A stretch of DNA of 64,000 nucleotides from Erwinia psidii. GTDB lineage: Bacteria > Pseudomonadota > Gammaproteobacteria > Enterobacterales > Enterobacteriaceae. A program made the translations under genes and the position numbers. The notes under the pieces are model-generated. The model was not told the DNA's origin, did not search any database, and saw only the letters and a list, made by a program, of their open reading frames with translations. Positions 39,888-48,882 of the stretch are shown here, piece after piece. How positions within the stretch are numbered: the stretch's first letter is position 1; every line of letters starts with the position of its first letter. The stretch covers positions 62,001-126,000 of the forward strand of contig NZ_RHHM01000006.1 of assembly GCF_003846135.1 (NCBI RefSeq). The letters are read 5' to 3'.

Positions 39888-40390
39888 GAAAACATTCCGC
39901 ATGTGCCTTTTCTCTTTTTCCGCATATTCTCAGAAAAATCGCATCGCTATTATCAGCAGCGACCGGACTTATGCCTGACAGGATAAATCATCCTCAGGCC
40001 TGAAAAGGGGCTATTGGTTTATATTAAAAATCACGTTTCAGACAGGAATTGACTGAATAGATTCTATTTACCACAGTGACAATTATATATAAATAAAACC
40101 TGTAAAATCCTTTTTTCCAGACAGAGGAGGAAAGCAGATCATATGCACAGGTAGTTAAGAATTATGTTTCAGGTATATCAGAAAAAAAAGATCAAATAGT
40201 AAAGCTGACCGATAATTTTCAGATACCCGCCAGCGGAGGGCTGATTACGATATCCGGTAATAGTACAGTTGCATTTTGCAGGGGGCGCATCTGTCCTGCC
40301 AGCATCGTTTTTATTGGGCGGTACTGAGCATGGATACTATCCCCGCCTGTACGGGACCATACTAATTTACCGGTTCTTTGCCTGATAAGT
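39888..40390. other. Gene-free 0.5 kb between IS remnant and CRISPR1
   Basis: Mostly AT-rich sequence. No ORF with a credible start or family match was found. It is the trailer side of CRISPR1. Confidence 0.4.
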
Positions 40391-41197
40391 TTTCTGAGCT
40401 GCCTGTACGGCAGTGAACACCACGTGCGGGACTTTTGGTCTTGATGTGTGTTTCTAAGCTGCCTGTACGGCAGTGAACGATAAAAAAACAATATTTTGAC
40501 GATGCGCTGTTTTCTAAGCTGCCTGTACGGCAGTGAACGTTCAGCAGCTGAAAAAACCTGAAACGCCGGATTTCTAAGCTGCCTGTACGGCAGTGAACCA
40601 TGGCTTCTGCAGTTGATCTGAAAATCTGTTTTTCTAAGCTGCCTGTACGGCAGTGAACGGTATGAGGCCGTATCAGCCACAGATGAAGAATTTCTAAGCT
40701 GCCTGTACGGCAGTGAACGTTTAATGTTTAAGGAGATTCTTCTGCTAATCTTTCTAAGCTGCCTGTACGGCAGTGAACTATTTTTTCACCTTCTGTTTGC
40801 GAGGCGCAATTTCTAAGCTGCCTGTACGGCAGTGAACTTAAAACAACTGTTCTCACTATGGTTTATCCATTTCTAAGCTGCCTGTACGGCAGTGAACAGT
40901 ATCAGCAGCCTTATAATCTGTTTCGAGCTTTTCTAAGCTGCCTGTACGGCAGTGAACGTCAGGGTATTCCGACAGCCTGGCCGCATGATTTTCTAAGCTG
41001 CCTGTACGGCAGTGAACACCAGCGTTATTGGTCGCCTGATGGTTCGTAATTTCTAAGCTGCCTGTACGGCAGTGAACATGGTGTTTCTGGCAATCTCCGT
41101 TTCTTTGATTTTCTAAGCTGCCTGTACGGCAGTGAACGCCTTCCTCCTTTTACTGAGCAGCCTTGCTCTTTTCTAAGCTGCCTGTACGGCAGTGAAC
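40391..41197 (-). CRISPR. CRISPR1, type I-F array, 14 repeats and 13 spacers
   Basis: The 28-bp repeat (plus-strand core CTAAGCTGCCTGTACGGCAG, in full TTTC before it and TGAAC after it) recurs every 60 bp; one unit is 59 bp because the spacer at 40779-40809 has 31 nt. Read on the minus strand this is the I-F crRNA repeat with the CTGCC/GGCAG hairpin cleaved by Cas6f. The leftmost repeat (40391-40418) has an A-to-G change, marking the trailer end. Leader and cas6f lie to the right, so transcription is leftward. Confidence 0.98.
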
Positions 41198-41325
41198 CGT
41201 TAGCTTTTAAGCCTAACGCTTTACGAATAAAAGAAAAAAAGGGAATTCCGTTAAAAAACCCTTTTTTCCTTTATCCAATTCTGGCACTACATATCAACAG
41301 GTTAGGAACAGACCTGAAAAAAGGG
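41198..41325 (-). promoter_or_regulatory. CRISPR1 leader
   Basis: AT-rich sequence between the newest repeat and the cas6f stop. It shares an aligned pattern with the CRISPR2 leader: TTAGC-TTTTAAG-CTAAC next to the first repeat, then A-rich tracts and ACCCTTTTTT. The stretch AAAAAAAGGG...CCCTTTTTT also forms a hairpin that could terminate the cas operon transcript. Confidence 0.75.
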
Positions 41326-41886
41326 TCAGAACCAGGGAACCGTTGCCTGCGAACTCAAACCATAGGCGCTGAAGCGTCCGGGAACCGGCTCAGCAACCAG
41401 CGGCCCCTGTTCAATAAACAACAGAAAGGTTTGGCTGCTGGAAAGGCTTTTCAGCCGGAGATACGGCAAAGATAAGAGCCGCTCTTTGGCGTAAGGTATA
41501 CGCACCTTGGCTTCCTCTTCGCTTAACCAGCCTTTCCTTACCGAACGCCGACGCAGCCGTTCCGCGCTGCTTTGGCACTGTACCCGGCGAACAATACGGT
41601 ACTGTGCCGTCTCAGGCACCGGCAAAATACCACTGTAATCCGTATAATCAGTTAACCCCTTGCGCCAGGAGAGCGCTTCCAGACGGGAAAGTGCCGCCCG
41701 TGAGCCATGCAGCCGTATTCTGTCTCCCGGTGTGGTTGCCGCGCCCGGAAAGCTCACCCCAATGCCCCCTTCCCCGGCGCTGACCAGTGCCCGGTGCAGT
41801 TTGCTAAACAATGCTGCCATCAGCCTCGCTTCGCTTAACTCCAGGTCAGGATCGGGCAGGATGCGGATTTCAATGTAATGATCCAT
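41326..41886 (-). CDS. cas6f: Type I-F crRNA endonuclease Cas6f (Csy4)
   Basis: Cas6f cuts the pre-crRNA at the base of each repeat hairpin and stays bound to the crRNA 3' end in the Csy complex. The 186-residue protein has the family length, the N-terminal DHYIEIRILPDPDLE strand and a His in KLHRALV (about residue 30) at the place of the catalytic His. The C-terminal part contains the Arg-rich helix (SSAERLRRRSVRKGW) that reads the hairpin groove. It is last in the cas operon, eight bp after csy3. Confidence 0.97.
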   Translation of the reverse strand: MDHYIEIRILPDPDLELSEARLMAALFSKLHRALVSAGEGGIGVSFPGAATTPGDRIRLHGSRAALSRLEALSWRKGLTDYTDYSGILPVPETAQYRIVRRVQCQSSAERLRRRSVRKGWLSEEEAKVRIPYAKERLLSLPYLRLKSLSSSQTFLLFIEQGPLVAEPVPGRFSAYGLSSQATVPWF

Positions 41887-41894
41887 ACCCGCCC

Positions 41895-42899
41895 CTATTC
41901 ACCTTTTTCACCAAACACGCCACCGCGGATCAGCACGGCCATCACGTAATGCTGTTGCTCCGTCTCAGGTTTGATCCCTTTGGTCACCCAGTTATCCAGC
42001 AGCGTGTAGAAGTCCATTTTATCTTTCGGTTGGCGATATGCTTTACCGCGGCTGGTCACCGAGCCATACGGCTCAACCGCGATCGGCCCCAGTTCCAGCG
42101 TCGCCGCCGACGGATACCAGCTGTCAATGGTGCGCAGTGCATTACCCACTTTCTGTGAGTGCAATGCCGCACAGCCATCCACCTGATACAGCACTTTGCT
42201 TTTTTTACTGTTGCTGTCCAGCACCAGCTCCTGGGAAGGGAATATCTCCTGCCCTTTCCCCAGGCGCACGAAAGCATCAATACTGAAAAAAGCGAAGCTG
42301 TCCCCCGTCAGCCCCTGTTCAATTTCCCGCGCCAGTTGCGCCAGATCTCCCGCAGGCTGGCTGAATTCACGCAGGCTCAGCCGGGTACTGTCAAACTCAA
42401 AAGGTTGGCTTTTACCAGTGACACACACGCGGATTTCGTCCGCACCAACGCGGTTGCGCCACAGAAAACGGGCATTCGCCAGATTTTCCGCATAGCGGGC
42501 GGCCAGCACGCCCATCCCCTGCTCCGCGATATAGCGGTTAATCACCTCCGACAGCGCGGCCTGATATTCCTGATCGTTACAGACGGAGGGCACCGCCAGA
42601 TTACCCAGTACGCGCAGGGTGAAACTGACGTTAAGCGTGTCGGCATCAAAAGGCAGGGCGGCAATATCCACCCGCTGCAGATTGGCCTTCTGAATTTCTG
42701 CGTCCAGTTTTGCCGGATCGCTGACCAGCGCATTTTTGAGGCGATTGGAAATCGTACCGCGCACCGCCTTTTCTTTAATCTCAATCGCCTGACGCTGTTC
42801 GGGTTGTTGCCAGTTGCAGGCATACATCATCGCGTCTGAATTGGATAATTTGCGTTCGAAAGCCAGCACGGAAGCGGTTTTAATCGTTGATTTAGCCAT
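41895..42899 (-). CDS. csy3: Type I-F Cascade backbone protein Cas7f (Csy3)
   Basis: Csy3 forms the six-subunit backbone that coats the spacer part of the crRNA. The 334-residue protein has the expected length and the family opening [17 protein letters not shown], plus [10 protein letters not shown] and the [11 protein letters not shown] region. It lies 17 bp after csy2. Confidence 0.97.
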   Translation of the reverse strand: MAKSTIKTASVLAFERKLSNSDAMMYACNWQQPEQRQAIEIKEKAVRGTISNRLKNALVSDPAKLDAEIQKANLQRVDIAALPFDADTLNVSFTLRVLGNLAVPSVCNDQEYQAALSEVINRYIAEQGMGVLAARYAENLANARFLWRNRVGADEIRVCVTGKSQPFEFDSTRLSLREFSQPAGDLAQLAREIEQGLTGDSFAFFSIDAFVRLGKGQEIFPSQELVLDSNSKKSKVLYQVDGCAALHSQKVGNALRTIDSWYPSAATLELGPIAVEPYGSVTSRGKAYRQPKDKMDFYTLLDNWVTKGIKPETEQQHYVMAVLIRGGVFGEKGE

Positions 42900-42916
42900 T
42901 CGGTTATTCCTTTACG

Positions 42917-43876
42917 TTATTCTTCGTCAATGAATTCATATGTGTCAGTGGGTGCAGACAATACAGAACAGCAACGGTACAGCCCATCCTGATAGTCATG
43001 GCACCACAGCAGTGTGTTCAGATCGGTAATCCGGTGCAGGCTTCGCCACTCACCGATGCCGTATATCGCCTCAACAAAGCGAAAAGGCGTGGCAGGATCG
43101 CGGGATTTCTCCACTTCTCCGGCGGGAAACAGCGGGGAGACGGATTGCCAGCCGGTCTGGATCGGCACCAGATAGCCCGGCTGAGGTTTGGCAACATAAC
43201 GCCACTCTGCCGGGGTTTTCGTGGAGGTGCTGGCATCGCCGTCCACCGCCAGCGCCGACATTTTGACCACGGCAAAATCCAGCCAGGCGTCGATCATTTC
43301 TGCCTGCGGATTTTGCTGCTTTAACGTCTGATAATGTTCGGAAAGACAGGCAGAGCGATCCAGTAAAGCAAACCCTGGTAGCAGACGATACAATACGCGC
43401 CGCAGTGACTTCTGCTCATGCGGATAACCGATGACTCTGGCTTCCGCCATGCTGATGACTGTGCCACCCGCCAGACGTTGCCTGACGCACAGTGTCTGAA
43501 GATGTGCCTCCAGCGCTTTTGCACCTTCCCGGCCATTCGCTATCGCCCCCTGACACTCAATTAATAAAGAGACCGTCATATGCATACGCCCCTCTTCATT
43601 GAAGGCAGCGGTTTTTGCCTCTCTGGTCAGCGGATTTCGTGTCAGCGAGAAAACCGCATCACGGCCACCGGAAGCATGGGCGTGATGCTGTTGCTGATGG
43701 CAAATCACCGCGCATTTATCCAGCGTCAGACCGTGGCTTTGCTGCAACCTGCGTGAAAGTGCGTGGGTGTACCCCAGAAAATGGGTGATGGCGGGAAACC
43801 CCCAGGTCAGCCCGGCAACGGTATTGGCGTTTTCCACACGAAGATGCCGCAACAGGATTAAACTGCTCATTGCCAT
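42917..43876 (-). CDS. csy2: Type I-F Cascade subunit Cas5f (Csy2)
   Basis: Csy2 pairs with Csy1 to hold the 5' handle of the crRNA. The 319-residue protein shows LILLRHLRVENANTVAGL followed by TWGFPAITHFLG, the typical Csy2 start, and the later LVPIQTGWQSVSPLFPAG segment. It overlaps csy1 by 10 bp. Confidence 0.97.
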   Translation of the reverse strand: MAMSSLILLRHLRVENANTVAGLTWGFPAITHFLGYTHALSRRLQQSHGLTLDKCAVICHQQQHHAHASGGRDAVFSLTRNPLTREAKTAAFNEEGRMHMTVSLLIECQGAIANGREGAKALEAHLQTLCVRQRLAGGTVISMAEARVIGYPHEQKSLRRVLYRLLPGFALLDRSACLSEHYQTLKQQNPQAEMIDAWLDFAVVKMSALAVDGDASTSTKTPAEWRYVAKPQPGYLVPIQTGWQSVSPLFPAGEVEKSRDPATPFRFVEAIYGIGEWRSLHRITDLNTLLWCHDYQDGLYRCCSVLSAPTDTYEFIDEE

Positions 43877-45219
43877 TCCTCCTTCACCGCCTGTTCAAAC
43901 TCCCGCAGCCGCTGCTTAAACAGCGATGCCGTCGACCATTCCCGCCGTTCCGTCTCGCTCATGTTCAGATCTTTATGTTTTAGCTGCCGGTTAAGCCAGA
44001 GACCAAAATCCACAGCAAGCTCTTTCTGCCATTCACCGCGTTCACGTTCGGCACAAAATTGCTCATCGCCTTTTGCCCTTCCTGGATCAAGCCACAGCTG
44101 CTGCGATCGCTTTAGCTGACAGGCGTCCTGCGCACTCCAGCCTTGCTGCATATCGTCATGCTGAACGCCAGCCGCATAGTTAAACAGCATGTCGATTATT
44201 TCATCGGTATACGCCAGCCGGCGCTGACGTATCTCCATGTTATTTGGCTGCCCTTTCACCCTGAGTAAAAATTCACGAAGTTGCCAGACAGCAGAACGGG
44301 CCATCTGGCTGAATGCGCTGTAGCGGTTAAATACCGAGGTGTGCTTTACCGGTGGTACGGGCTGGCTGTGCCAGACGGGTGCCGCACAGGAAAGCAACCA
44401 GCTCCGCCCACCCCGTACGCTGTTAAGGTAAGAGATGTTTTGTGGCCTGGAGCCGCCCGGATTTTGCGAAGCCATATTGAGGTAGCCGATCCGTGGTGCT
44501 GAATGCCAGCGTTTTTCCCTGAAAGCCGCGTTAATTTCTTTCGCGTTATCGCTGAAACGCGCCTCAACGATGCGCTGATGTAAAGCATGGGCCAGTGAAG
44601 AGGAGAACAGCGGCCCCAACAGATGATATTGATTGTCACCCACCGGAAAGTAGAGCTGTTTCGCCAGCTTATGTGAGCTGGCCTGCCTGTCGTGCAGCAC
44701 CTGCTGAAAGCCTTCCACCCACGCGGTGAGCTGCTGCTCAGATTCGGCCAGCGGCGCCAGCGGGGAATAATCGCCCCGGCTGAGCGCGGCAATTAACGAT
44801 TCGCCCTGATATTCGATCTGCAATAGTTTGGCAACATCCAGAGCCGCCGCATTGCCAACGGCATCAATCGACGGTTTGTGCAGGGTGGCGGTGGAAAGAT
44901 AGTGAGCGTCAGTTTGTCCGCTGGATGCCTCAAACCGGCTGCTGCCTTTGGCGTCACTGTGGGTAAATTTCAACGCATGGGTGACCAGGCTGATTTGACC
45001 GGCCCGACTGGCTGCATCACTCAGCCAGCGTTGCACCTCGTAACGCTGTTCAAGCTCGCGCCGCTGGCTGGCCAGGTTCTGGCGTGCCAGAGAGATTTGC
45101 GCACTGTCGCTGAGTTCAACCAGCGTCTTTTCCGCCGCTTTATCAAACGCTTCCAGCTTCGGCTGACCACGCGCCCGGATATAAGCGGTAATCAATAACG
45201 TGAATCCTTCATCCGCCAT
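43867..45219 (-). CDS. csy1: Type I-F Cascade large subunit Cas8f (Csy1)
   Basis: Csy1 recognises the CC PAM and starts target unwinding. The 450-residue protein has the family size and a NPGGSRPQNISYLNSVRGG stretch characteristic of Csy1. The ATG has AAGGAG upstream. Unlike the other cas genes it is not coupled to the preceding one: 415 bp separate it from cas2-3, and this space holds a small ORF and the repeat-like elements described separately. Confidence 0.96.
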   Translation of the reverse strand: MADEGFTLLITAYIRARGQPKLEAFDKAAEKTLVELSDSAQISLARQNLASQRRELEQRYEVQRWLSDAASRAGQISLVTHALKFTHSDAKGSSRFEASSGQTDAHYLSTATLHKPSIDAVGNAAALDVAKLLQIEYQGESLIAALSRGDYSPLAPLAESEQQLTAWVEGFQQVLHDRQASSHKLAKQLYFPVGDNQYHLLGPLFSSSLAHALHQRIVEARFSDNAKEINAAFREKRWHSAPRIGYLNMASQNPGGSRPQNISYLNSVRGGRSWLLSCAAPVWHSQPVPPVKHTSVFNRYSAFSQMARSAVWQLREFLLRVKGQPNNMEIRQRRLAYTDEIIDMLFNYAAGVQHDDMQQGWSAQDACQLKRSQQLWLDPGRAKGDEQFCAERERGEWQKELAVDFGLWLNRQLKHKDLNMSETERREWSTASLFKQRLREFEQAVKEEWQ

Positions 45220-45246
45220 GACTGGCTCCTTAAGCCTTTCCGTTAG

Positions 45247-45414
45247 CTATGATTTGTTATGGTTAAAGATGATTGAAAACATTGAAAAATTTTGCTGTTT
45301 TATCCCCACTGCTGACTCGTCGATTAATCTGAAATTGCTGACATTAGATTTAGCAAACAAGATGCACGTAGCAAGGGCAAACAACAGAAATCCCGAAATC
45401 CAGTACTTGCGCAC
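45247..45414 (-). CDS. Small membrane peptide ORF between cas2-3 and csy1 (candidate CreT-type toxin)
   Basis: An overlooked 55-codon ORF, GTG start at 45414, stop TAG at 45247-45249. AAGGA lies nine bases before the GTG. The peptide begins RKYWISGFLLFALATCILFA, a basic start plus a single transmembrane helix, followed by a polar tail rich in Asn, Ser and Phe that ends NHNKS. No family was recognised. The stop is about 28 bp before csy1. Its leader contains an 11-nt sequence, with CC in front, identical to the pseudo-spacer of the nearby degenerate mini-array. Small size, membrane helix and that target make it a candidate toxin of a CRISPR-guarded toxin-antitoxin module; a simple leader peptide is the alternative. 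Confidence 0.55.
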   Translation of the reverse strand: MRKYWISGFLLFALATCILFAKSNVSNFRLIDESAVGIKQQNFSMFSIIFNHNKS

Positions 45415-45424
45415 AAAAAACCAT

Positions 45425-45437
45425 CCTTAATAACTAC
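45425..45437 (+). promoter_or_regulatory. Putative Cascade target: CC PAM plus 11-nt seed match
   Basis: CC (45425-45426) is followed by TTAATAACTAC (45427-45437), identical to the first 11 nt after the first degenerate repeat (45591-45601). A 5' CC is the I-F PAM. Further downstream the match is lost, so binding without cleavage would be expected. The CC is the complement of the GG in the small ORF's Shine-Dalgarno. Confidence 0.65.
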
Positions 45438-45453
45438 AATCTAAAGATGTGAT

Positions 45454-45481
45454 ATTTTACACAGACAATTTTTCGCTACAA
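45454..45481 (-). promoter_or_regulatory. Candidate promoter of the small ORF and csy genes
   Basis: On the minus strand TTGTAG (45476-45481) and TAAAAT (45454-45459) are 16 bp apart. Transcription would begin near 45447, ten or so bases before the putative Cascade target. The -35 box is weak. Confidence 0.4.
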
Positions 45482-45562
45482 GTATATTTTTTGTTCATAT
45501 CAGTAAGCGTCATCTTTAAGCCCTGGTTTTCTGGAACTTCATTCTTTTTATTTGTAAAATGC

Positions 45563-45633
45563 CTGAACTGTCGTTCAGACAGCTTAGAAGTTAATAACTA
45601 CTGACTTTAACTGCCGTACAGGCAGCGGCGCAC
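45563..45633 (+). ncRNA. Degenerate I-F mini-array (crRNA-like RNA, CreA/CreR candidate)
   Basis: Read on the plus strand, 45563-45590 matches the crRNA-sense I-F repeat at 21 of 28 positions, and 45606-45633 matches at 21 of 28 with the whole 16-nt hairpin core intact. The first repeat changes both sides of the stem together (CTGTC and GACAG instead of CTGCC and GGCAG) and keeps the 5' handle as CTTAGAAG. Between them is a 15-nt pseudo-spacer, far shorter than the 32 nt of the arrays. The orientation is opposite to the cas genes and both arrays. A weak promoter-like TAAAAT lies at 45555-45560. Confidence 0.7.
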
Positions 45634-48600
45634 TCAGTCGGGTGCGCCAAACACCCCCAGCAGCGGATGGTAAAACCACCGCGTATCATCATCCTTTTCC
45701 GCCAGGCTTACCTCACCAAATCGCTGGCCCACCTGCCACAGCGGCATCTGCAACGTCTCCGCCAGGTGTTGGTACACCTGTGGATAATCCACCACTATCC
45801 AGGGACTGATCCCACTGGCAAAACCGATCTGGCATGGCTGAAAACCCGCGCTGTCTTTCCAGCAGCCGGGCAAGACGTCAGGCATTTTAAACACCGGCAG
45901 TGAGCTCTCCTCCTCAAGGCACAGGTAGTGCAGCTCTTCAGGGGCAGAGCGTCGGAACGGGGTGATCCTTTGCTGTTCACCGCTCCAGGTGGCCTGTTCC
46001 CGCCACCACTGCGCCGCGTAATAGTGATGTTGCCGCACGGGTTTGATTAGCATGGCGTAGAGTGCGGCATGTTCCAGCGCGGCTAAATTGCCTGCGGCAT
46101 CGGCCTGCGCAACCGGTTGCACCCTGGGGATGGCATTGACAATCTGATACTGAGACGGCAGCAGGATCTTACTGAGATCGTGGCTGCTCAGGGGAAAACG
46201 CGCCGATTCAAAACCAGGCCGACAGTAAGCCAACTCCATATTTTTCAACGCCCTGCGGTTTTTTTGCAGGATAAGCAGATTGGCGATATGACACGCTTCC
46301 CGGCGATGGCGCTGAATACGTCCGGCCAGCTGGATCAGTGAACGAACCGAACTGGGTTCCGCAATCGCCCAGTCGTAGTCATGATCCCGGCCGACTTCCG
46401 CAACGGAGGTGGCCAGTACCACAAACAGGTGGTGCCGTTCAGGATGGTTAAAAACAGGGCTGATGTCCGGGCGCTGCCAGATAGCCTGCGGGTCATGACG
46501 GGTCAGCGTGGCATCCAGACACTGCTCAAGGTGCGATCGCATCGCCAGCGGATGCTGACTGTGATACACGCAGTAGTGGATGTGCATATCCGCCGGTGCC
46601 GCCGTCTGCATCAGGCGTCTGGCGACCGCGACCAGCGGATCGATATTCGCCATTCGAATCAGCCCAACCGAGAGGGTTTTCCCGGACGCGTGTTGTTGAT
46701 GGTGGCAATTATGCAGCCTCTGCATGGCTGCCAGCATGGTTTCTGCCATGCTGTCCAGCACGTCCTTTTCCCGCGTGCCAGGCGCGTTGATGGCCAGCAG
46801 CTTCCCCCGGCGAAGCACCCCGACATGTTGCAATCCCCGCACCCGACGGCTGACGAAATCGCCATGATGCTGCACAAAAGCGTTAATCGGCGCAATATCG
46901 TGATGCACACAGTGATATTCATCAAACCAGGCACAGCAGATATTTACCGGAATATCCGGCTCCCCGCAGGCACGTTGATATTCTGTCCGGCCCGCCCGGT
47001 AAGCGCTGAACAGAGCCTGTACCAGCGCGGGCGGCAAGGTCGCAGAGGAGAGCAGGACCCGGCAACCCAACATGCCGGCCCAGTTCACCAAACGGCATAA
47101 CGCGGGCAGGTCGTTAATATCGAAGTCGTCAGGTTCATCCAGTACCAGGTCAGCTGTCAGTAAACGCAGCATCGGCGCGATTTGCTGACCGCCATGGGTC
47201 CCTTCCGTTGCGCCAATCAGATGATCGATGGTGCTCACCAGTACCGGCGCACTGAGCAACTGATGTAACCCCGGTGAGCGACCAAGCCAGTGACGTAAAC
47301 GCCCGTCATCAAGCGCACCGTCGTAGCGAACATACTGATGTTCAGCAAATATCGCTTCTGCATCATCCTGGCCGTTATCGGACGGAAGGGTGTTTTTTTT
47401 ATAATGCAGATCATGCAATTGCAATACCGACTGCGAGCCAATCAGGACCGCCAGATCGTCATTCTCCAGCCGCAGTTTTTCCCTCAGCGCCTCACCGGTT
47501 TGCAGCGTCAGGGTGCGAAGACCCAGGGCTACCGAAAAACGGCATCCCTGTTTTTCATCCGCCAGCGCATACATAATGCGTGCATTGGCAAAGGTTTTAC
47601 CGCAGCCGGTTGAGGCCATATTAATGCCGAAAAAACCCTGCGCCCGGCTGCGTTCACGCAACGATAAGGCCAGGTCACAGGCTTTGTCCTGCCAGCGGAA
47701 TTGCGCCAGCTTGCTGCGCTGTTTGAACCCTTTATGCCGGGTTATCGCCGGTAAGGTACTGCGTAACTGCGGCAGGCAGCGGCCAATCAGCAGGGCATTC
47801 TGACTTACACCAATATTATGTTCATCCAGCCGTTGCTTTAATGCCGTCGTCTGCCGACAGGTATTCGCCCAGGTTTTACCTTCCGGGTCCTGCCAGCCTT
47901 TGGTGGCAGGCAGCCCTGAATAATGGTGGTCGGCCAGTATCAGTACCAGCCGCGCCATATGGCTGGTGAAACGCTGCTCCAGGCCACCAGCGTCGCTCAG
48001 TGAGGGTAATTTCAGCGCACGCGCCGCGAACTTTTGCGCCTTTCCGCGCCATGTCGCGCTACGAAAAGGGGTGCCATCCGGGAAACACCAGGCGTCGGAG
48101 CGCTCCTGTTCTGTCCACGGATGCAGGTGATTGGTTGCGTTCCATTCCGCCGTCAGTTGCCCGGTGAGCCAGTCAGACATGCGCGATATATCCGGCGGGT
48201 ATTCTCCGCCAGAAGGGCTGGCAGGCAGGTGATGATGAGAAAGGATCAGCCACGCAACGGTGGTCGCCACAGGCGGTAAATTCATAAAGGGGTTTTGATA
48301 AGGAGGATCGGAGTCCTGATACAGGTTCTGCCATACCTGTTGTTCATCTGCCGCGGTGACCTTGCTGAGTGCGGTTAACCATTCGCGGTCGCTCCTGTTG
48401 CCCACCCAGGCACAGAACAGTCGCAGCGATACCCACTCGTGCCGCCAGGGCTGATAGCGTTTTCCCGTTCCCTTCAGGGTATTCTGAAACAGCGCGTTAG
48501 CCTTACCGAAATCATGAAACAGCCCCGCCAGGGCAGCCAGCAGGCTGATGCTTTCCGCACAGTGCCACCGGTCTTCATCATGCTTTTTCAGAATATCACG

Positions 48601-48882
48601 CTGCGTGCTGTGCGTTGGCACCGCGCCCTGGGTATTAAAGCGCCGCAGGTTACCCACAATCCACACCAGTTCAGTCTGATGACCGGCTTTAATCCAGTGG
48701 CAGGCCACCGCCGTATTGCGTCGCGCCGTTTTCTTCAGCAGTTTACGCAGGGTATTGAGTCCCTCCAGCGTGATCGCGGTATGCCAGGTTCTCTCGCCTT
48801 TGCGCTCAGCAAATTGATCGAGGATGCGCCTTGTCTCTGTCAGCGCCTGTTTAGTGCATTGTGACACCAGCAAAATATTCAT
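45634..48882 (-). CDS. cas3: Type I-F Cas2-Cas3 fusion nuclease-helicase
   Basis: The 1082-residue protein joins an N-terminal Cas2 domain (NILLVSQCTKQALTETRRIL, about residues 1-90) to an HD nuclease (LFHDFGKANALF, about 120) and an SF2 helicase. The helicase shows Walker A STGCGKTFANARI and the DEAH-like box LVLDEPDDFD. The C-terminal Cas3 domain follows. It degrades DNA marked by the Csy complex and joins Cas1 during spacer acquisition. It overlaps cas1 by four bp (ATGA). Its stop lies at the border of the second degenerate repeat. Confidence 0.97.
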   Translation of the reverse strand: MNILLVSQCTKQALTETRRILDQFAERKGERTWHTAITLEGLNTLRKLLKKTARRNTAVACHWIKAGHQTELVWIVGNLRRFNTQGAVPTHSTQRDILKKHDEDRWHCAESISLLAALAGLFHDFGKANALFQNTLKGTGKRYQPWRHEWVSLRLFCAWVGNRSDREWLTALSKVTAADEQQVWQNLYQDSDPPYQNPFMNLPPVATTVAWLILSHHHLPASPSGGEYPPDISRMSDWLTGQLTAEWNATNHLHPWTEQERSDAWCFPDGTPFRSATWRGKAQKFAARALKLPSLSDAGGLEQRFTSHMARLVLILADHHYSGLPATKGWQDPEGKTWANTCRQTTALKQRLDEHNIGVSQNALLIGRCLPQLRSTLPAITRHKGFKQRSKLAQFRWQDKACDLALSLRERSRAQGFFGINMASTGCGKTFANARIMYALADEKQGCRFSVALGLRTLTLQTGEALREKLRLENDDLAVLIGSQSVLQLHDLHYKKNTLPSDNGQDDAEAIFAEHQYVRYDGALDDGRLRHWLGRSPGLHQLLSAPVLVSTIDHLIGATEGTHGGQQIAPMLRLLTADLVLDEPDDFDINDLPALCRLVNWAGMLGCRVLLSSATLPPALVQALFSAYRAGRTEYQRACGEPDIPVNICCAWFDEYHCVHHDIAPINAFVQHHGDFVSRRVRGLQHVGVLRRGKLLAINAPGTREKDVLDSMAETMLAAMQRLHNCHHQQHASGKTLSVGLIRMANIDPLVAVARRLMQTAAPADMHIHYCVYHSQHPLAMRSHLEQCLDATLTRHDPQAIWQRPDISPVFNHPERHHLFVVLATSVAEVGRDHDYDWAIAEPSSVRSLIQLAGRIQRHRREACHIANLLILQKNRRALKNMELAYCRPGFESARFPLSSHDLSKILLPSQYQIVNAIPRVQPVAQADAAGNLAALEHAALYAMLIKPVRQHHYYAAQWWREQATWSGEQQRITPFRRSAPEELHYLCLEEESSLPVFKMPDVLPGCWKDSAGFQPCQIGFASGISPWIVVDYPQVYQHLAETLQMPLWQVGQRFGEVSLAEKDDDTRWFYHPLLGVFGAPD

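Noticed and set aside
45200..45430. Plus-strand ORF of 76 codons spanning the cas3-csy1 gap
   Set aside because: It begins inside csy1 on the opposite strand, has no ribosome site and no family-like features; the minus-strand 55-codon ORF in the same space has a better start, composition and context.
45606..45633. Idea that this hairpin is simply a Cas6f cleavage site in the cas mRNA
   Set aside because: The crRNA-sense orientation of the hairpin is on the plus strand, opposite to the cas transcript; in the cas mRNA the loop is TGTAC instead of GTACA. A crRNA-like plus-strand RNA explains the data better.
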